Assembly: GCA_029858545.1 (NCBI GenBank)
Contig: JAOUFA010000055.1
Span: forward strand, 1-13,741
Reading direction: 5' to 3'
DNA: 13,741 nt
DNA from: Betaproteobacteria bacterium
GTDB taxonomy: Bacteria; Pseudomonadota; Gammaproteobacteria; Burkholderiales; SG8-39
Below are positions 6,125-12,996 of this stretch, in pieces; within the stretch, counting starts at the first letter, position 1; each line of letters opens with the position of its first letter. Made by a program: the position numbers and the translations under genes. The notes under the pieces were generated by a model. The model did not search any database. It had not been told where the DNA came from and saw nothing but the letters and a program-made list of their open reading frames with translations.

Positions 6125-8347
6125 TCAGCGCCCCGCCTGTACCGCCGCCGGTCCGGGCGCGAGCCGGGGCATGGTCACCAGCACTACGGTACCCCCTTCG
6201 GCGCCGCGCCCCACCGACAGGCTGGCGCCAATTTGGTGTGCACGCTCCTGCATCCCGCGCAGTCCATGCGAGAAGGGCTTGCCCGGCGCGCCAAGGGCAT
6301 TCCCCACGCCGTCTTCGATTCCGCGACCGTTGTCTTCGATGCGCAGCACGATGCTTCCGTTCTCCTCGTTCAGTTCAACACTCGCCTTGTTCGCGCCGGA
6401 ATGCTTGGCAATATTGGTCAGCGACTCCTGCACGATCCTGAACAATACGATCGCGCGTACCGCATCGAGATCGATCTCCTCGGGCGCGGCGGCAAAGCGG
6501 CAGTCGATGCCGCGATGGCGCCGGAATTCTCCCACCTGCCACTCCAGCGCCGCGACGATACCCAGATCGTCAATCACCCTCGGGCGCAGTTCGGTCGAGA
6601 TACGGCGCGTGGATTGTACCGCCTGATCGATGAGGGCCTGCATTTCCTTGAGCTTCGCAGCCTGCTCGGGGGATAGCCCCCCCTTTCGGCGCTCCAGCCA
6701 GTAGGCATCCATCTTCATCGCGGTCAGCGTCGCACCCAATTCGTCGTGAATTTCACGCGCGATCCTGGCCTTTTCCTCTTCGCGCACTCCATCCTGGTGC
6801 GCGGTCAGTTCGCGAACCTCGTCGCGCGAGCGACGCAGGGCCAGCGCGGCCTCGCGGCTCTCGGTGATGTTCAAAACCACGCCCTGCCAGATCACAGCGT
6901 CGTCCCGGCGGTGCGCGGCGGCGCGGATGTTGATCCATTTCACATCGCGCCCGATCCGCAGGCGGCCCTCCCAGTTCATCGTTCCGAGCGTGTGCTCGAG
7001 CACGAAGCACTCTTCGAGGAAGCGTTTCCGGTCGTCCTCGTGCAGCAGGCCGGCGAAGTCGCTCAGTTCGATGAACTCCTCGGGCTGACGTCCGCACAGA
7101 TCGCGCGCCCCGCCGCTCACATAACTGTAGTACCCCTCCTCGCCCCGCATCACGTACTCGAACACCATGCCCGGCACGTTGGCGGCAATCGAGCGAAAGC
7201 GCGCCTCGCTCTCGCGCAGCCGCAGTTCCACCATCCGGCGCTCGGTGACATCGAGCAGCGCTCCGGTAACGCGCGCGGGACGACCATCGGCGCCGGACGA
7301 CATCATTCCGCGGCCGAGGATCCAGCGATAGAGCCCGTTCTTCGCCTTGAGGCGAAAGCGGAATTCGTTGCCCCCGGCCGCAGCCGGGATCGTACTTTCG
7401 CGCAAAGCGGCCATGCGCGGCCGGTCCTCGGGGTGCAGCCGTGCCTCCCACGCCGCGAGCGATCTGCCCACCTCGCCTTCGGTATAGCCCAGCATCGCCA
7501 CCCAGTCCGATGCGAGGTAGATCGCCCCCGCGCGCAAATCGAGTTCGAACAGGCCGACGCCCGCCGCCTTCGAGGCAAGGCGCAGGCGTAATTCGTTGCC
7601 CTCGGCACGCTGTTCACTCGCGGCCAGCGTATCGACCATCGCGTTGAAGCCGACTGCGAGCCGGTCAAGTTCATCCTTGCCGCGAATTTCGGCACGCGGC
7701 GAGCGTTCGCCCGCACGAATGCGCGCGATGACCTCCAGCAGCCGGTACAGGCGTGCGCTCACGCCGCGCGCGAACCAGAACGCGACCGCGCCCCCCACCA
7801 AAACCGCGAGCGCCAGGAACAGCAGCCCCCTGCGCCACGCTTCGTTCACACCCTCCCTGACATGAACCAGGCTGAAACCCACGCGCGACCAGCCCGCCAC
7901 GCGATCGCCGATCTTCACCGGCGCGCCCACATCGATGCGCCCCTCATCGCGCAACAGCACGCGCGTCTGCGCCGGTCCGTCGAGCATCTGAACGCCCGCC
8001 GCGTCGCGCACATAGCGCCCCACCTTGCCCGGATCGCTGTGTGCGAGCACCTCTCCATCGATCGCCACCAGCATCGCGTAGTCGAGCTCCGGGTGGAACC
8101 GGAACGACCGCAACAGGTCGCCGAGCAGCGCATAATCGCGCGCCAGCACCGACGCCCCGCCCGCCGCGGCGAGGTTATCGGCAAGTCGCAGAGCCTGGCT
8201 GGTCTCTTCCTCCATCAAATACTTCCGGTCCTCGAACACCTCATCCGCGACGAAGGCCCCCACCACCAGCGCGATCACCGCGGCCATGCCGAACGTCATC
8301 TGGGTGCGCATTCCCAGATTCCGCAGGCGCTCCAGCCACCCGGTCAT
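6125..8347 (-). CDS. Membrane sensor histidine kinase, HAMP-PAS-PAS-HisKA_3-HATPase
   Basis: This inner-membrane sensor kinase has 740 residues. The domains in order are TM1 (about 17-35), a periplasmic segment of about 135 residues with a cache/PAS-like core (LDYAMLVAIDGEVLAHSDPG), TM2 (174-194) and HAMP (about 195-248). PAS1 (about 258-371, ending VTGALLDVTERR) and PAS2 (about 380-498, ending VVLNITESR) follow. The HisKA_3 dimerisation helix carries H533 in AREIHDELGAT, with ELRP at 586-589. The HATPase_c domain has the N-box N645 (ESLTNIAKHS) and the G1 box EDNGRG (671-676). The REIHDELG motif is typical of NarX/DegS-class kinases that pair with LuxR-type regulators. Its ATG overlaps the stop codon of the upstream binding-protein gene (ATGA, 8344-8347), which indicates translational coupling. 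The regulator gene follows after 3 nt. No receiver or Hpt domain is present. Confidence 0.95.
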   Translation of the reverse strand: MTGWLERLRNLGMRTQMTFGMAAVIALVVGAFVADEVFEDRKYLMEEETSQALRLADNLAAAGGASVLARDYALLGDLLRSFRFHPELDYAMLVAIDGEVLAHSDPGKVGRYVRDAAGVQMLDGPAQTRVLLRDEGRIDVGAPVKIGDRVAGWSRVGFSLVHVREGVNEAWRRGLLFLALAVLVGGAVAFWFARGVSARLYRLLEVIARIRAGERSPRAEIRGKDELDRLAVGFNAMVDTLAASEQRAEGNELRLRLASKAAGVGLFELDLRAGAIYLASDWVAMLGYTEGEVGRSLAAWEARLHPEDRPRMAALRESTIPAAAGGNEFRFRLKAKNGLYRWILGRGMMSSGADGRPARVTGALLDVTERRMVELRLRESEARFRSIAANVPGMVFEYVMRGEEGYYSYVSGGARDLCGRQPEEFIELSDFAGLLHEDDRKRFLEECFVLEHTLGTMNWEGRLRIGRDVKWINIRAAAHRRDDAVIWQGVVLNITESREAALALRRSRDEVRELTAHQDGVREEEKARIAREIHDELGATLTAMKMDAYWLERRKGGLSPEQAAKLKEMQALIDQAVQSTRRISTELRPRVIDDLGIVAALEWQVGEFRRHRGIDCRFAAAPEEIDLDAVRAIVLFRIVQESLTNIAKHSGANKASVELNEENGSIVLRIEDNGRGIEDGVGNALGAPGKPFSHGLRGMQERAHQIGASLSVGRGAEGGTVVLVTMPRLAPGPAAVQAGR

Positions 8348-9291
8348 TGTTCGCCCTCCACGGAACCGAACGCCGCCTCATAGCGCCGAATGAAGTTGCG
8401 CACCGACGCATAGCTGTTGGCGTCGGCGAGATCGACTCGATCGGTGTCCAGCCGCGCGAGCAGCGCGCGCCCGGCCGGGCCACGGTTCAGTCCCAGCAGC
8501 CAATTGCGGACATGCCGCACGACATGCGCCGGCAGGGAATCCTGCAACAGCAACGCATTGCCCGGCAGCCCGGACGTCTGCCAGCGCGCCTCCATGCGCT
8601 CGGCCGAATCACGGTGAGTGCGCTGGAACGCGCGCCAGTCCGACAGCGTGCTCGCCCCGGACGGTGTGCGGCCGTAGTACACGCTCAGCAGCGCCGATTC
8701 GCCTGAACCCACGCCGCGCACTGTCAGATCGCGCGCGAGCTCGATGCCGTGTTCGCGCAGCATCCAGCGCACCAGCATCACGCCGCCGAGAGAATTCCGG
8801 TCGCGCAGGCTCATCGCGGTCCCCTTGAGATCGGACAAGTCGCGCAACCCGCTATCCCGGCGCACCACGATCACGCCGCGCGTCGCGTCGGCGGCGCCGA
8901 TGCGCGCGACGATACGATACCCATGTCCAAGCGCGCGCACCGCCGGATAGGGATTCGCGATCGCGAGCTGCAATCGCCCGTGCCGGAGCTTGTCGGCGAA
9001 CACGGCGTTGCTGCGCGAGAGGTCGAGCCGAAAGCGCGCGCCGGCCAGATCCCGATTGAGGTCGTCGACAAGCGGCTGATAGATCTCGAAGAACCGCTCG
9101 GGTCGCCTCGTCAGGCGCACCCCGAGCAGCCATTCACTGCCCGGTGCCGCATGGATCACCGGCGTGTCGCCGTAGACCGGAACGTGGGCGCTTTCTGGCG
9201 CGCGCGAACAGCCCCATTGCAGGGCGAGGACGAACCCCAGCAGCAGGCCGCGCCGCCATGGCTTCGCCACCGTTCCCCCAATCGATGCCAT
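8344..9291 (-). CDS. PhnD-like periplasmic solute-binding (lipo)protein
   Basis: This protein resembles the phosphate/phosphonate-type substrate-binding family (PhnD-like, type 2 periplasmic binding fold), 315 residues from ATG 9291. An N-terminal basic and hydrophobic segment (PWRRGLLLGFVLALQWGCS) ends at a cysteine that could be lipidated, although the lipobox is imperfect. Family-type features follow: WLLGVRLTRRPERFFEIYQPLVDDLN, LQLAIANPYPAVRA, RGVIVVRRDSGLRDLSDLKGTAMSLRD, and GSGESALLSVYYGRT. A longer frame opens with TTG at 9348. A GTG at 9270 is a third option with GGGGG just upstream, so the start is uncertain. No permease or ATPase gene adjoins it. Instead its stop overlaps the start of the sensor kinase, so it probably presents a ligand to the kinase rather than serving uptake. 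The ligand is unknown. Confidence 0.82.
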   Translation of the reverse strand: MASIGGTVAKPWRRGLLLGFVLALQWGCSRAPESAHVPVYGDTPVIHAAPGSEWLLGVRLTRRPERFFEIYQPLVDDLNRDLAGARFRLDLSRSNAVFADKLRHGRLQLAIANPYPAVRALGHGYRIVARIGAADATRGVIVVRRDSGLRDLSDLKGTAMSLRDRNSLGGVMLVRWMLREHGIELARDLTVRGVGSGESALLSVYYGRTPSGASTLSDWRAFQRTHRDSAERMEARWQTSGLPGNALLLQDSLPAHVVRHVRNWLLGLNRGPAGRALLARLDTDRVDLADANSYASVRNFIRRYEAAFGSVEGEQ

Positions 9292-9392
9292 TCGCAATCG
9301 TCCGCTGCCTGGCCGCGCAAGCCGCTCCCGCGCCGCTCCACTGCACAATGTAGCTCAGCGCCAAAACCTTTCCTGACTCCTTGAGAATATTG

Positions 9393-9411
9393 ACAATTGG
9401 GCGGTAATTGT
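9393..9411. repeat. Short AT-rich inverted repeat upstream of the binding-protein gene
   Basis: ACAATT (9393-9398) and AATTGT (9406-9411) form a perfect 6-bp inverted repeat around GGGCGGT. The flanks continue as TTG and TCA, giving near-symmetry. It lies about 100 nt before the proposed ATG in an otherwise GC-rich gap. A -35-like TTGTCA on the minus strand overlaps it, but no good -10 follows at 17 nt. It may be an operator or merely AT-rich promoter DNA. Confidence 0.3.
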
Positions 9412-9513
9412 TCACGCGCTGCGCCGCCCGCTCCCCGGCGACCGCGCGCGCGCCGATGGCCGCCGAGGGCAGGCGCTCACGTGCCGGCGTTCCTCGTCCT
9501 CTACGTCCTCTCG

Positions 9514-9915
9514 CTAGAATTTGGGGATGAATTCCGTGTCGACCGGGATGCGCAGCCCGTTGGCGAGCCGGTTCGTCTCGTTGGCGAGCCCCACCACCGC
9601 CATCAACTCCATCAGCATCGCGTCGTTCATACCCTTGTTGCGCGCGGCGGCGGTATGCGAATGGCTGCAGTACTCGCAATTGTTGGTCGCGCTTACCGCG
9701 ACATAGATCATTTCCTTGACGAGCGGGTCGAGCGCCCCGGGTGCCATCACCTGCTTCACGTTCTCCCAGATTCGGCGCAGGGTGGCCGGATCGTTGGCGA
9801 GCGCCTTCCAGAAATTGTTGATCCAGTCCACGCCGCGCGTGTGCATGATGTCGTCGTAGACGGCGCGCACCTCGGGCCCGGAGTCTGCGTATTCGATCAA
9901 CTTGACGAGCGGCAT
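9514..9915 (-). CDS. AhpD/carboxymuconolactone-decarboxylase-like protein with CxxC
   Basis: This is a 133-residue all-helical protein of the CMD/AhpD-like superfamily. It shows the characteristic helix and redox motif MIYVAVSATNNCEYCSHSHT: a CxxC pair (C82 and C85) followed by His. Family members with this motif act as thiol-disulfide peroxidase partners or related small redox enzymes. The actual substrate here is unknown. The start is the ATG at 9915, giving MPLVKLIEYADSG. GGAG lies 7 nt upstream, and the frame further upstream is arginine-rich non-coding sequence. The gene stands alone on the minus strand and is divergent from the membrane-protein gene at 10041. Tandem 11-bp repeats lie 22 nt upstream of the start. 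It ends at a TAG (9514-9516), about 220 nt before the binding-protein gene. Confidence 0.85.
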   Translation of the reverse strand: MPLVKLIEYADSGPEVRAVYDDIMHTRGVDWINNFWKALANDPATLRRIWENVKQVMAPGALDPLVKEMIYVAVSATNNCEYCSHSHTAAARNKGMNDAMLMELMAVVGLANETNRLANGLRIPVDTEFIPKF

Positions 9916-9922
9916 GGTCTTT

Positions 9923-9926
9923 CTCC
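9923..9926 (-). promoter_or_regulatory. Ribosome binding site deciding the AhpD-like start
   Basis: GGAG on the minus strand, inside an ACTGGAGAAAG stretch, lies 7 nt before ATG 9915. It supports this start over the much longer upstream frame that begins near 10200. Confidence 0.6.
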
Positions 9927-9936
9927 AGTTTCTTGC

Positions 9937-9958
9937 CTCTGCATGAACTCTGCATGAA
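9937..9958. repeat. Tandem 11-bp direct repeats in a divergent promoter region
   Basis: CTCTGCATGAA occurs twice back to back (9937-9947 and 9948-9958), one helical turn apart. A further GCATGAACTC at 10004-10013 repeats ten bases spanning the junction of the two copies (9941-9950). All lie in the 125-bp gap between divergent genes. The spacing suits side-by-side binding of a regulator to one DNA face. No regulator can be named. Confidence 0.5.
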
Positions 9959-9971
9959 TCCGAATAAGAAT

Positions 9972-9999
9972 TTCGCCTTTCGGCAAAGACCGTTATAGT
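9972..9999 (+). promoter_or_regulatory. Candidate sigma-70 promoter for the 10041 gene
   Basis: A -10-like TATAGT (9994-9999) is preceded at 16 nt by a weak -35, TTCGCC (9972-9977). Predicted transcription would begin near 10005-10007. That falls at the ATG of a 12-codon mini-frame (10006) and about 35 nt before the main ATG at 10041. Confidence 0.4.
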
Positions 10000-10040
10000 A
10001 ATCGCATGAACTCCAACCCGCCGGGTCCCGGCCGCTTGCG

Positions 10041-10724
10041 ATGATCGAATGGCTCGCCGGTTTCGACCCGCGCACCCTGCTCGCCGGATTCGCCGTCCTC
10101 GGCGTGCTGCTCGCACTGCCGCTCGAGCTTGCCGCGCTCGCACGCCTGCGACGCGCGCAGTGGTTGCGTGGCACGTTCTTCCTGGTGCTCGGCGGCGCAA
10201 TGCTCCTCGGCGCGACCCTCGCCGGGTTCGTTGCCGCGAGCCTGTACGGCTATGGGCGGCTTACCCACGAACAACTCGCCGCGAGCGCGACCGCGCAACA
10301 ACTGGGCGAGCGGCACTATGCACTGACCCTGGCGCTCCCGGATACCCCGCCGCGCCGCTTCGAGTTGCGCGGCGACGAGTGGCAGATCGAGGCGCGCCTG
10401 TTGAAGTGGCGCGGCATGGGCAATCTGGCGGGTTTCGATACCGTCTATCGACTCGAGCGGCTGGCCGGACGCTATTCCGATCTGGACATGGAACGTTCCG
10501 CGCCGCGCAGTATCCACGGACTAGCCGAACGCGATGCGCCTGACCTGTGGGCGCTCGTCAAGCGGTATCATGCATGGCTGCCTTTCGCCGATGCGCTGTA
10601 CGGCAGCGCGGCCTACGTGCCGCTCGCCGACGGCGCCGCCTACCGGGTAAGCGTATCGGCAAGCGGACTGATCATTCGGCCCACGAACGAGGCCGCGCAA
10701 CGAGCCGTGGGGGCGTGGCGGTAA
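10041..10724 (+). CDS. Unrecognised two-TM membrane protein with soluble C-terminal domain
   Basis: This is a 227-residue protein. Two hydrophobic segments (about 12-34 and 44-68) form an N-terminal hairpin separated by a basic loop, RLRRAQWLR. About 155 polar residues follow. The soluble part has a beta-rich look: HYALTLALP, RRFELRGDEWQIEARLLKW and AAYRVSVSASGLIIRP. It also holds a WALVKRYHAWLPFADALYGSAAYVP segment. The basic loop between the helices suggests both ends face the periplasm, but topology is not certain. I do not recognise the family and assign no function. It begins the plus-strand run, and msrB follows 15 nt after its stop, so the two are probably co-transcribed. The ATG overlaps the stop of a 12-codon upstream frame (ATGA). 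Confidence 0.8.
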   Translation: MIEWLAGFDPRTLLAGFAVLGVLLALPLELAALARLRRAQWLRGTFFLVLGGAMLLGATLAGFVAASLYGYGRLTHEQLAASATAQQLGERHYALTLALPDTPPRRFELRGDEWQIEARLLKWRGMGNLAGFDTVYRLERLAGRYSDLDMERSAPRSIHGLAERDAPDLWALVKRYHAWLPFADALYGSAAYVPLADGAAYRVSVSASGLIIRPTNEAAQRAVGAWR

Positions 10725-10739
10725 AAGGGGAACACGAGG

Positions 10740-11135
10740 ATGACGACGAAGACGCAGAAATCGGACGCCGACTGGGCCAAGGAACTGTCTCCGCAGCAAT
10801 TCAAGGTGGCGCGCAAAACAGGCACCGAGCGCGCCTTCAGCGGCGAGTATTGGGATCACCACGAAAAGGGCGTCTACCGCTGCGTGTGCTGCGGCGCCGA
10901 GCTGTTTTCCTCGGACCACAAATTCGATTCGGGCACCGGCTGGCCGAGCTACTGGCAACCCGCGCGTGCGGAGAACATCGCCACCACCGAAGACACCAGC
11001 TTCTTCATGCGCCGCACCGAGGTTCACTGTGCCCAGTGCGAAGCGCATCTCGGCCACCTGTTCGACGACGGTCCGCAACCGAGCGGACTGCGCTACTGCA
11101 TCAACTCCGCCTCGCTTAGGTTCGACAAATCCTGA
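10740..11135 (+). CDS. msrB: Peptide-methionine (R)-S-oxide reductase
   Basis: This enzyme reduces the R-epimer of methionine sulfoxide in oxidised proteins. At 131 residues it is a complete single-domain MsrB without a signal peptide, so it should be cytoplasmic. Zinc ligands are C48 and C51 (CVCC) and C97 and C100 (CAQC). The substrate-pocket motif SGTGWPSY lies at about 64-71, and the catalytic Cys is C120 in GLRYCINSASLRF. The usual resolving-Cys position (SGCGWPS in two-Cys enzymes) is Thr here. This looks like the one-Cys type, regenerated by thioredoxin or another thiol acting directly on the catalytic Cys. AAGGGG lies 9 nt before the ATG. Its neighbours are the membrane protein 15 nt upstream and yciB 40 nt downstream. 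Confidence 0.97.
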   Translation: MTTKTQKSDADWAKELSPQQFKVARKTGTERAFSGEYWDHHEKGVYRCVCCGAELFSSDHKFDSGTGWPSYWQPARAENIATTEDTSFFMRRTEVHCAQCEAHLGHLFDDGPQPSGLRYCINSASLRFDKS

Positions 11136-11175
11136 CCAGGCACGTCCGGGCGTTCATTCCTGCTTAGAGGCATAC

Positions 11176-11718
11176 GTGAAATTTCTGTTCGACTTCTTCC
11201 CTCTGATCCTGTTCTTCGTCGCCTACAAGCTTGCCGATATCTATGTCGCCACCGGTACCGCGATCGCGGCGAGCTTCATCCAGGTCGGCTGGCTGTTGCT
11301 GCGGCGCAGGAAGATCGAGCCGATGCTCTGGGCGAGCCTCGCCATCGTTGTCGTGTTCGGCGGCGCAACGCTGATGTTCAAGAACGACACTTTCATCAAG
11401 ATGAAACCGACCGTGCTTTACTGGCTGTTCGCCGCGATCCTGGCCGGCGCGGCGCTCGGGCTGCGCAAGAACCTGATGCGCAGCATGCTTTCCGCGCAGA
11501 TCGAACTGCCCGAGACGGCGTGGGCGCGCCTCAACTGGAGTTGGGCCGGCTTCTTCGCGTTCATGGGGGCTGCCAATCTGATCGTCGCGCTGAACTTCGA
11601 TCGTGACGCATGGGTGAACTTCAAGGTGTTTGGCGGCATCGGCCTGATGCTGCTGTTTGTCATCGCTCAGGCGCTGTACCTCTCGCGCCACATCCAGGAA
11701 AGCGGCGGCAAGTCGTGA
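11176..11718 (+). CDS. yciB: Intracellular septation protein A family membrane protein
   Basis: This is a polytopic inner-membrane protein of the YciB/IspZ family, linked in other bacteria to cell-envelope synthesis and septation. At 180 residues it matches the family length. It opens MKFLFDFFPLILFFVAYK, the conserved family start, followed by ATGTAIAASFIQV, a basic RRRKIEPM turn, FGGATLMFKNDTFIKMKPTVLYWLFA, and a C-terminal NFKVFGGIGLMLLFVIAQALYLSRH. About five membrane segments are visible. The start is a GTG at 11176 with AGAGG 5 nt upstream. The open frame extends further upstream, but that part overlaps msrB in another frame and is not real. The stop overlaps the next gene's start (GTGA, 11715-11718). 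Confidence 0.95.
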   Translation: MKFLFDFFPLILFFVAYKLADIYVATGTAIAASFIQVGWLLLRRRKIEPMLWASLAIVVVFGGATLMFKNDTFIKMKPTVLYWLFAAILAGAALGLRKNLMRSMLSAQIELPETAWARLNWSWAGFFAFMGAANLIVALNFDRDAWVNFKVFGGIGLMLLFVIAQALYLSRHIQESGGKS

Positions 11719-12017
11719 GCGTCGACGAGGAAATTCGGCGCCGCCTCGCTCCGCTCGACGCGCAGCGGATCGATCTGGTGGACGATAGCGCGAGACATCG
11801 GGGACACGCTGGCTGGCGCGAAGGCGGCGCCACCCATTGGCGCCTGGTCATTGTCTCGGCAAAGTTCGCCGACCTGTCGCAGGTTGCGCGCCATCGGCTG
11901 GTGTACGAAGCACTCGGGGATCTGATGCGCGCTCCCATTCATGCGATCGAGATCGCCGCGCACGCGCCCGGCGAGCCCGGTGCCGGCACGGGCGCGGGGC
12001 GCAATCCTGCCGCCTGA
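11715..12017 (+). CDS. BolA-family protein
   Basis: BolA-family proteins are small and typically partner with monothiol glutaredoxins or iron-sulfur proteins and affect morphology under stress. This one is 100 residues and holds the family pattern. DDSARHRGHAG (about 23-33) resembles the BolA histidine loop. HWRLVIVSAKFADLSQVARHRLVYEAL (41-67) contains the conserved RHR helix, and APIHAIEIAAHAPGE (73-87) is the terminal strand motif. The start is a GTG at 11715 overlapping the yciB stop by four bases (GTGA), which implies translational coupling. The tail is Gly/Ala-rich. The yciB-bolA-PPIase order is common in betaproteobacteria. Whether it is BolA itself or a relative such as IbaG cannot be fixed, but the histidine loop favours the BolA class. 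Confidence 0.88.
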   Translation: MSVDEEIRRRLAPLDAQRIDLVDDSARHRGHAGWREGGATHWRLVIVSAKFADLSQVARHRLVYEALGDLMRAPIHAIEIAAHAPGEPGAGTGAGRNPAA

Positions 12018-12051
12018 AGGGCCGTCAAACCGGTGCATAATGCAGCCCTTC
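12016..12051. promoter_or_regulatory. Inverted repeat enclosing a -10-like box upstream of the PPIase gene
   Basis: GAAGGGC (12016-12022) pairs with GCCCTTC (12045-12051). Directly inside the right arm lies the perfect palindrome TGCAT-A-ATGCA (12034-12044), which contains CATAAT, five of six to a -10 box. It sits in the 62-nt bolA-PPIase gap, beginning at the bolA stop. It could end bolA transcription, start PPIase transcription, or be an operator over the promoter. The -35 is poor. Confidence 0.35.
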
Positions 12052-12079
12052 CGCAACGGATCACAGAAAGAGGAAATTC

Positions 12080-12922
12080 ATGATTCGCCACCCACTCTGC
12101 CGCGCCGCCGCTGGTCTAGCCGTTCTGATGCTGCCGCTTGCCGTCGCCGCGCAAGGCGCGAAGCAAGACAAGCCGGCTGCGGCGCCCCCCGCGAAGCCTG
12201 CGGTCGCCGCGACACTCGCGAAGGTCAACGGCGTCGCGATCCCCGCGCGCCGCGCCGACCTGCTGGTCCGCGAACGGCTCGCACAAGGCCAAAAGGATAG
12301 CCCACAACTGCACGCGGCCATCAAGGAGGATCTGATCCGGCGCGAGGCTATAGCCCAGGTGGCGAAGCAAGCGGGGTACGAGAAGAGAGCCGACGTGCAG
12401 GCCGAAATCGATCTGCTGCGCCAGACGATCATCGTGCAGCACTATCTGCGCGACTGGTTGGCACGCAATCCTGTGAGCGACACCGACATTCAAGCAGAAT
12501 ACGACCGCGCCAAGTCGCAAACCGGCGACAAGGAATATCGCGCTCGCCACATTCTGGTGGAGACCGAGGATCAGGCGAAGAACATCATCGCCGAGTTGAA
12601 GAAGGGCGGCAGCTTCGATGATCTCGCGGAAAAGAACTCCAAGGACACCGGCAACAAGGCACGCGGCGGCGACCTCGACTGGAACGTACCGACCGTGTTC
12701 GACAAGGTGTTCTCCGAGGCCATGACGAAACTCGAAAAAGGCCAGCTGACCGAGACCCCGGTGCACACCCGCTTCGGCTACCACGTGATCAGGCTCGACG
12801 ATGTGCGTCCGGTGAAATTCCCGCAGTTGTCCGAGGTCAAGAGCCGCATCCAGCAGCAGCTTCAGCAACGAAAGATCGAGGGGTTGGTGCAAAGCCTGCG
12901 CGCGAAGGCCAAGATCGAATAG
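12080..12922 (+). CDS. Periplasmic parvulin-type peptidyl-prolyl cis-trans isomerase
   Basis: This is an exported folding factor of 280 residues, related to PpiC/SurA/PrsA-type isomerases. The signal peptide reads MIRHPLCRAAAGLAVLMLPLAVAAQ, with probable cleavage after the AVA segment near residue 24. An Ala/Pro/Lys-rich linker follows. An N-terminal helical chaperone-like region (about 46-145) begins LAKVNGVAIPARRADLLV. The rotamase domain (about 152-242) has H157 in RARHILVETEDQA, the FDDLAEKNSKDTGNKARGGDLDW strand-loop, and H235 in TRFGYHVIRLDDVRP. A helical C-terminal tail (KSRIQQQLQQRKIEGLVQSLRAKAKIE) packs as in SurA-like proteins. AGAGGA lies a few bases before the ATG. It follows bolA by 62 nt. 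No lipobox is seen, so it is expected to be soluble in the periplasm. Confidence 0.94.
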   Translation: MIRHPLCRAAAGLAVLMLPLAVAAQGAKQDKPAAAPPAKPAVAATLAKVNGVAIPARRADLLVRERLAQGQKDSPQLHAAIKEDLIRREAIAQVAKQAGYEKRADVQAEIDLLRQTIIVQHYLRDWLARNPVSDTDIQAEYDRAKSQTGDKEYRARHILVETEDQAKNIIAELKKGGSFDDLAEKNSKDTGNKARGGDLDWNVPTVFDKVFSEAMTKLEKGQLTETPVHTRFGYHVIRLDDVRPVKFPQLSEVKSRIQQQLQQRKIEGLVQSLRAKAKIE

Positions 12923-12996
12923 CCTGGACTCTTCCGTCAGTTCCACGAACGGCGGCGACGGGTTGATCATCCGCGGCGAGGGATCGGGAGCCGGAC

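Noticed and set aside
6746..7591. 281-codon plus-strand open frame opposite the sensor kinase
   Set aside because: It lies opposite the kinase PAS domains and is explained as an antisense shadow.
9349..9361. GTAGCTCAG, resembling a tRNA D-arm
   Set aside because: The following sequence lacks the GG(T)AGAGC continuation, an anticodon stem and a TTCGA arm. There is no cloverleaf.
9134..10174. 346-codon minus-strand open frame spanning the binding-protein and AhpD-like genes
   Set aside because: It overlaps two recognised genes in another frame and has no family likeness. GC-rich codon bias keeps such frames open.
10966..11175. Longer yciB frame starting at ATG 10966
   Set aside because: The extension overlaps the catalytic half of msrB. 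The GTG at 11176 has an SD and matches the conserved YciB N-terminus and length.
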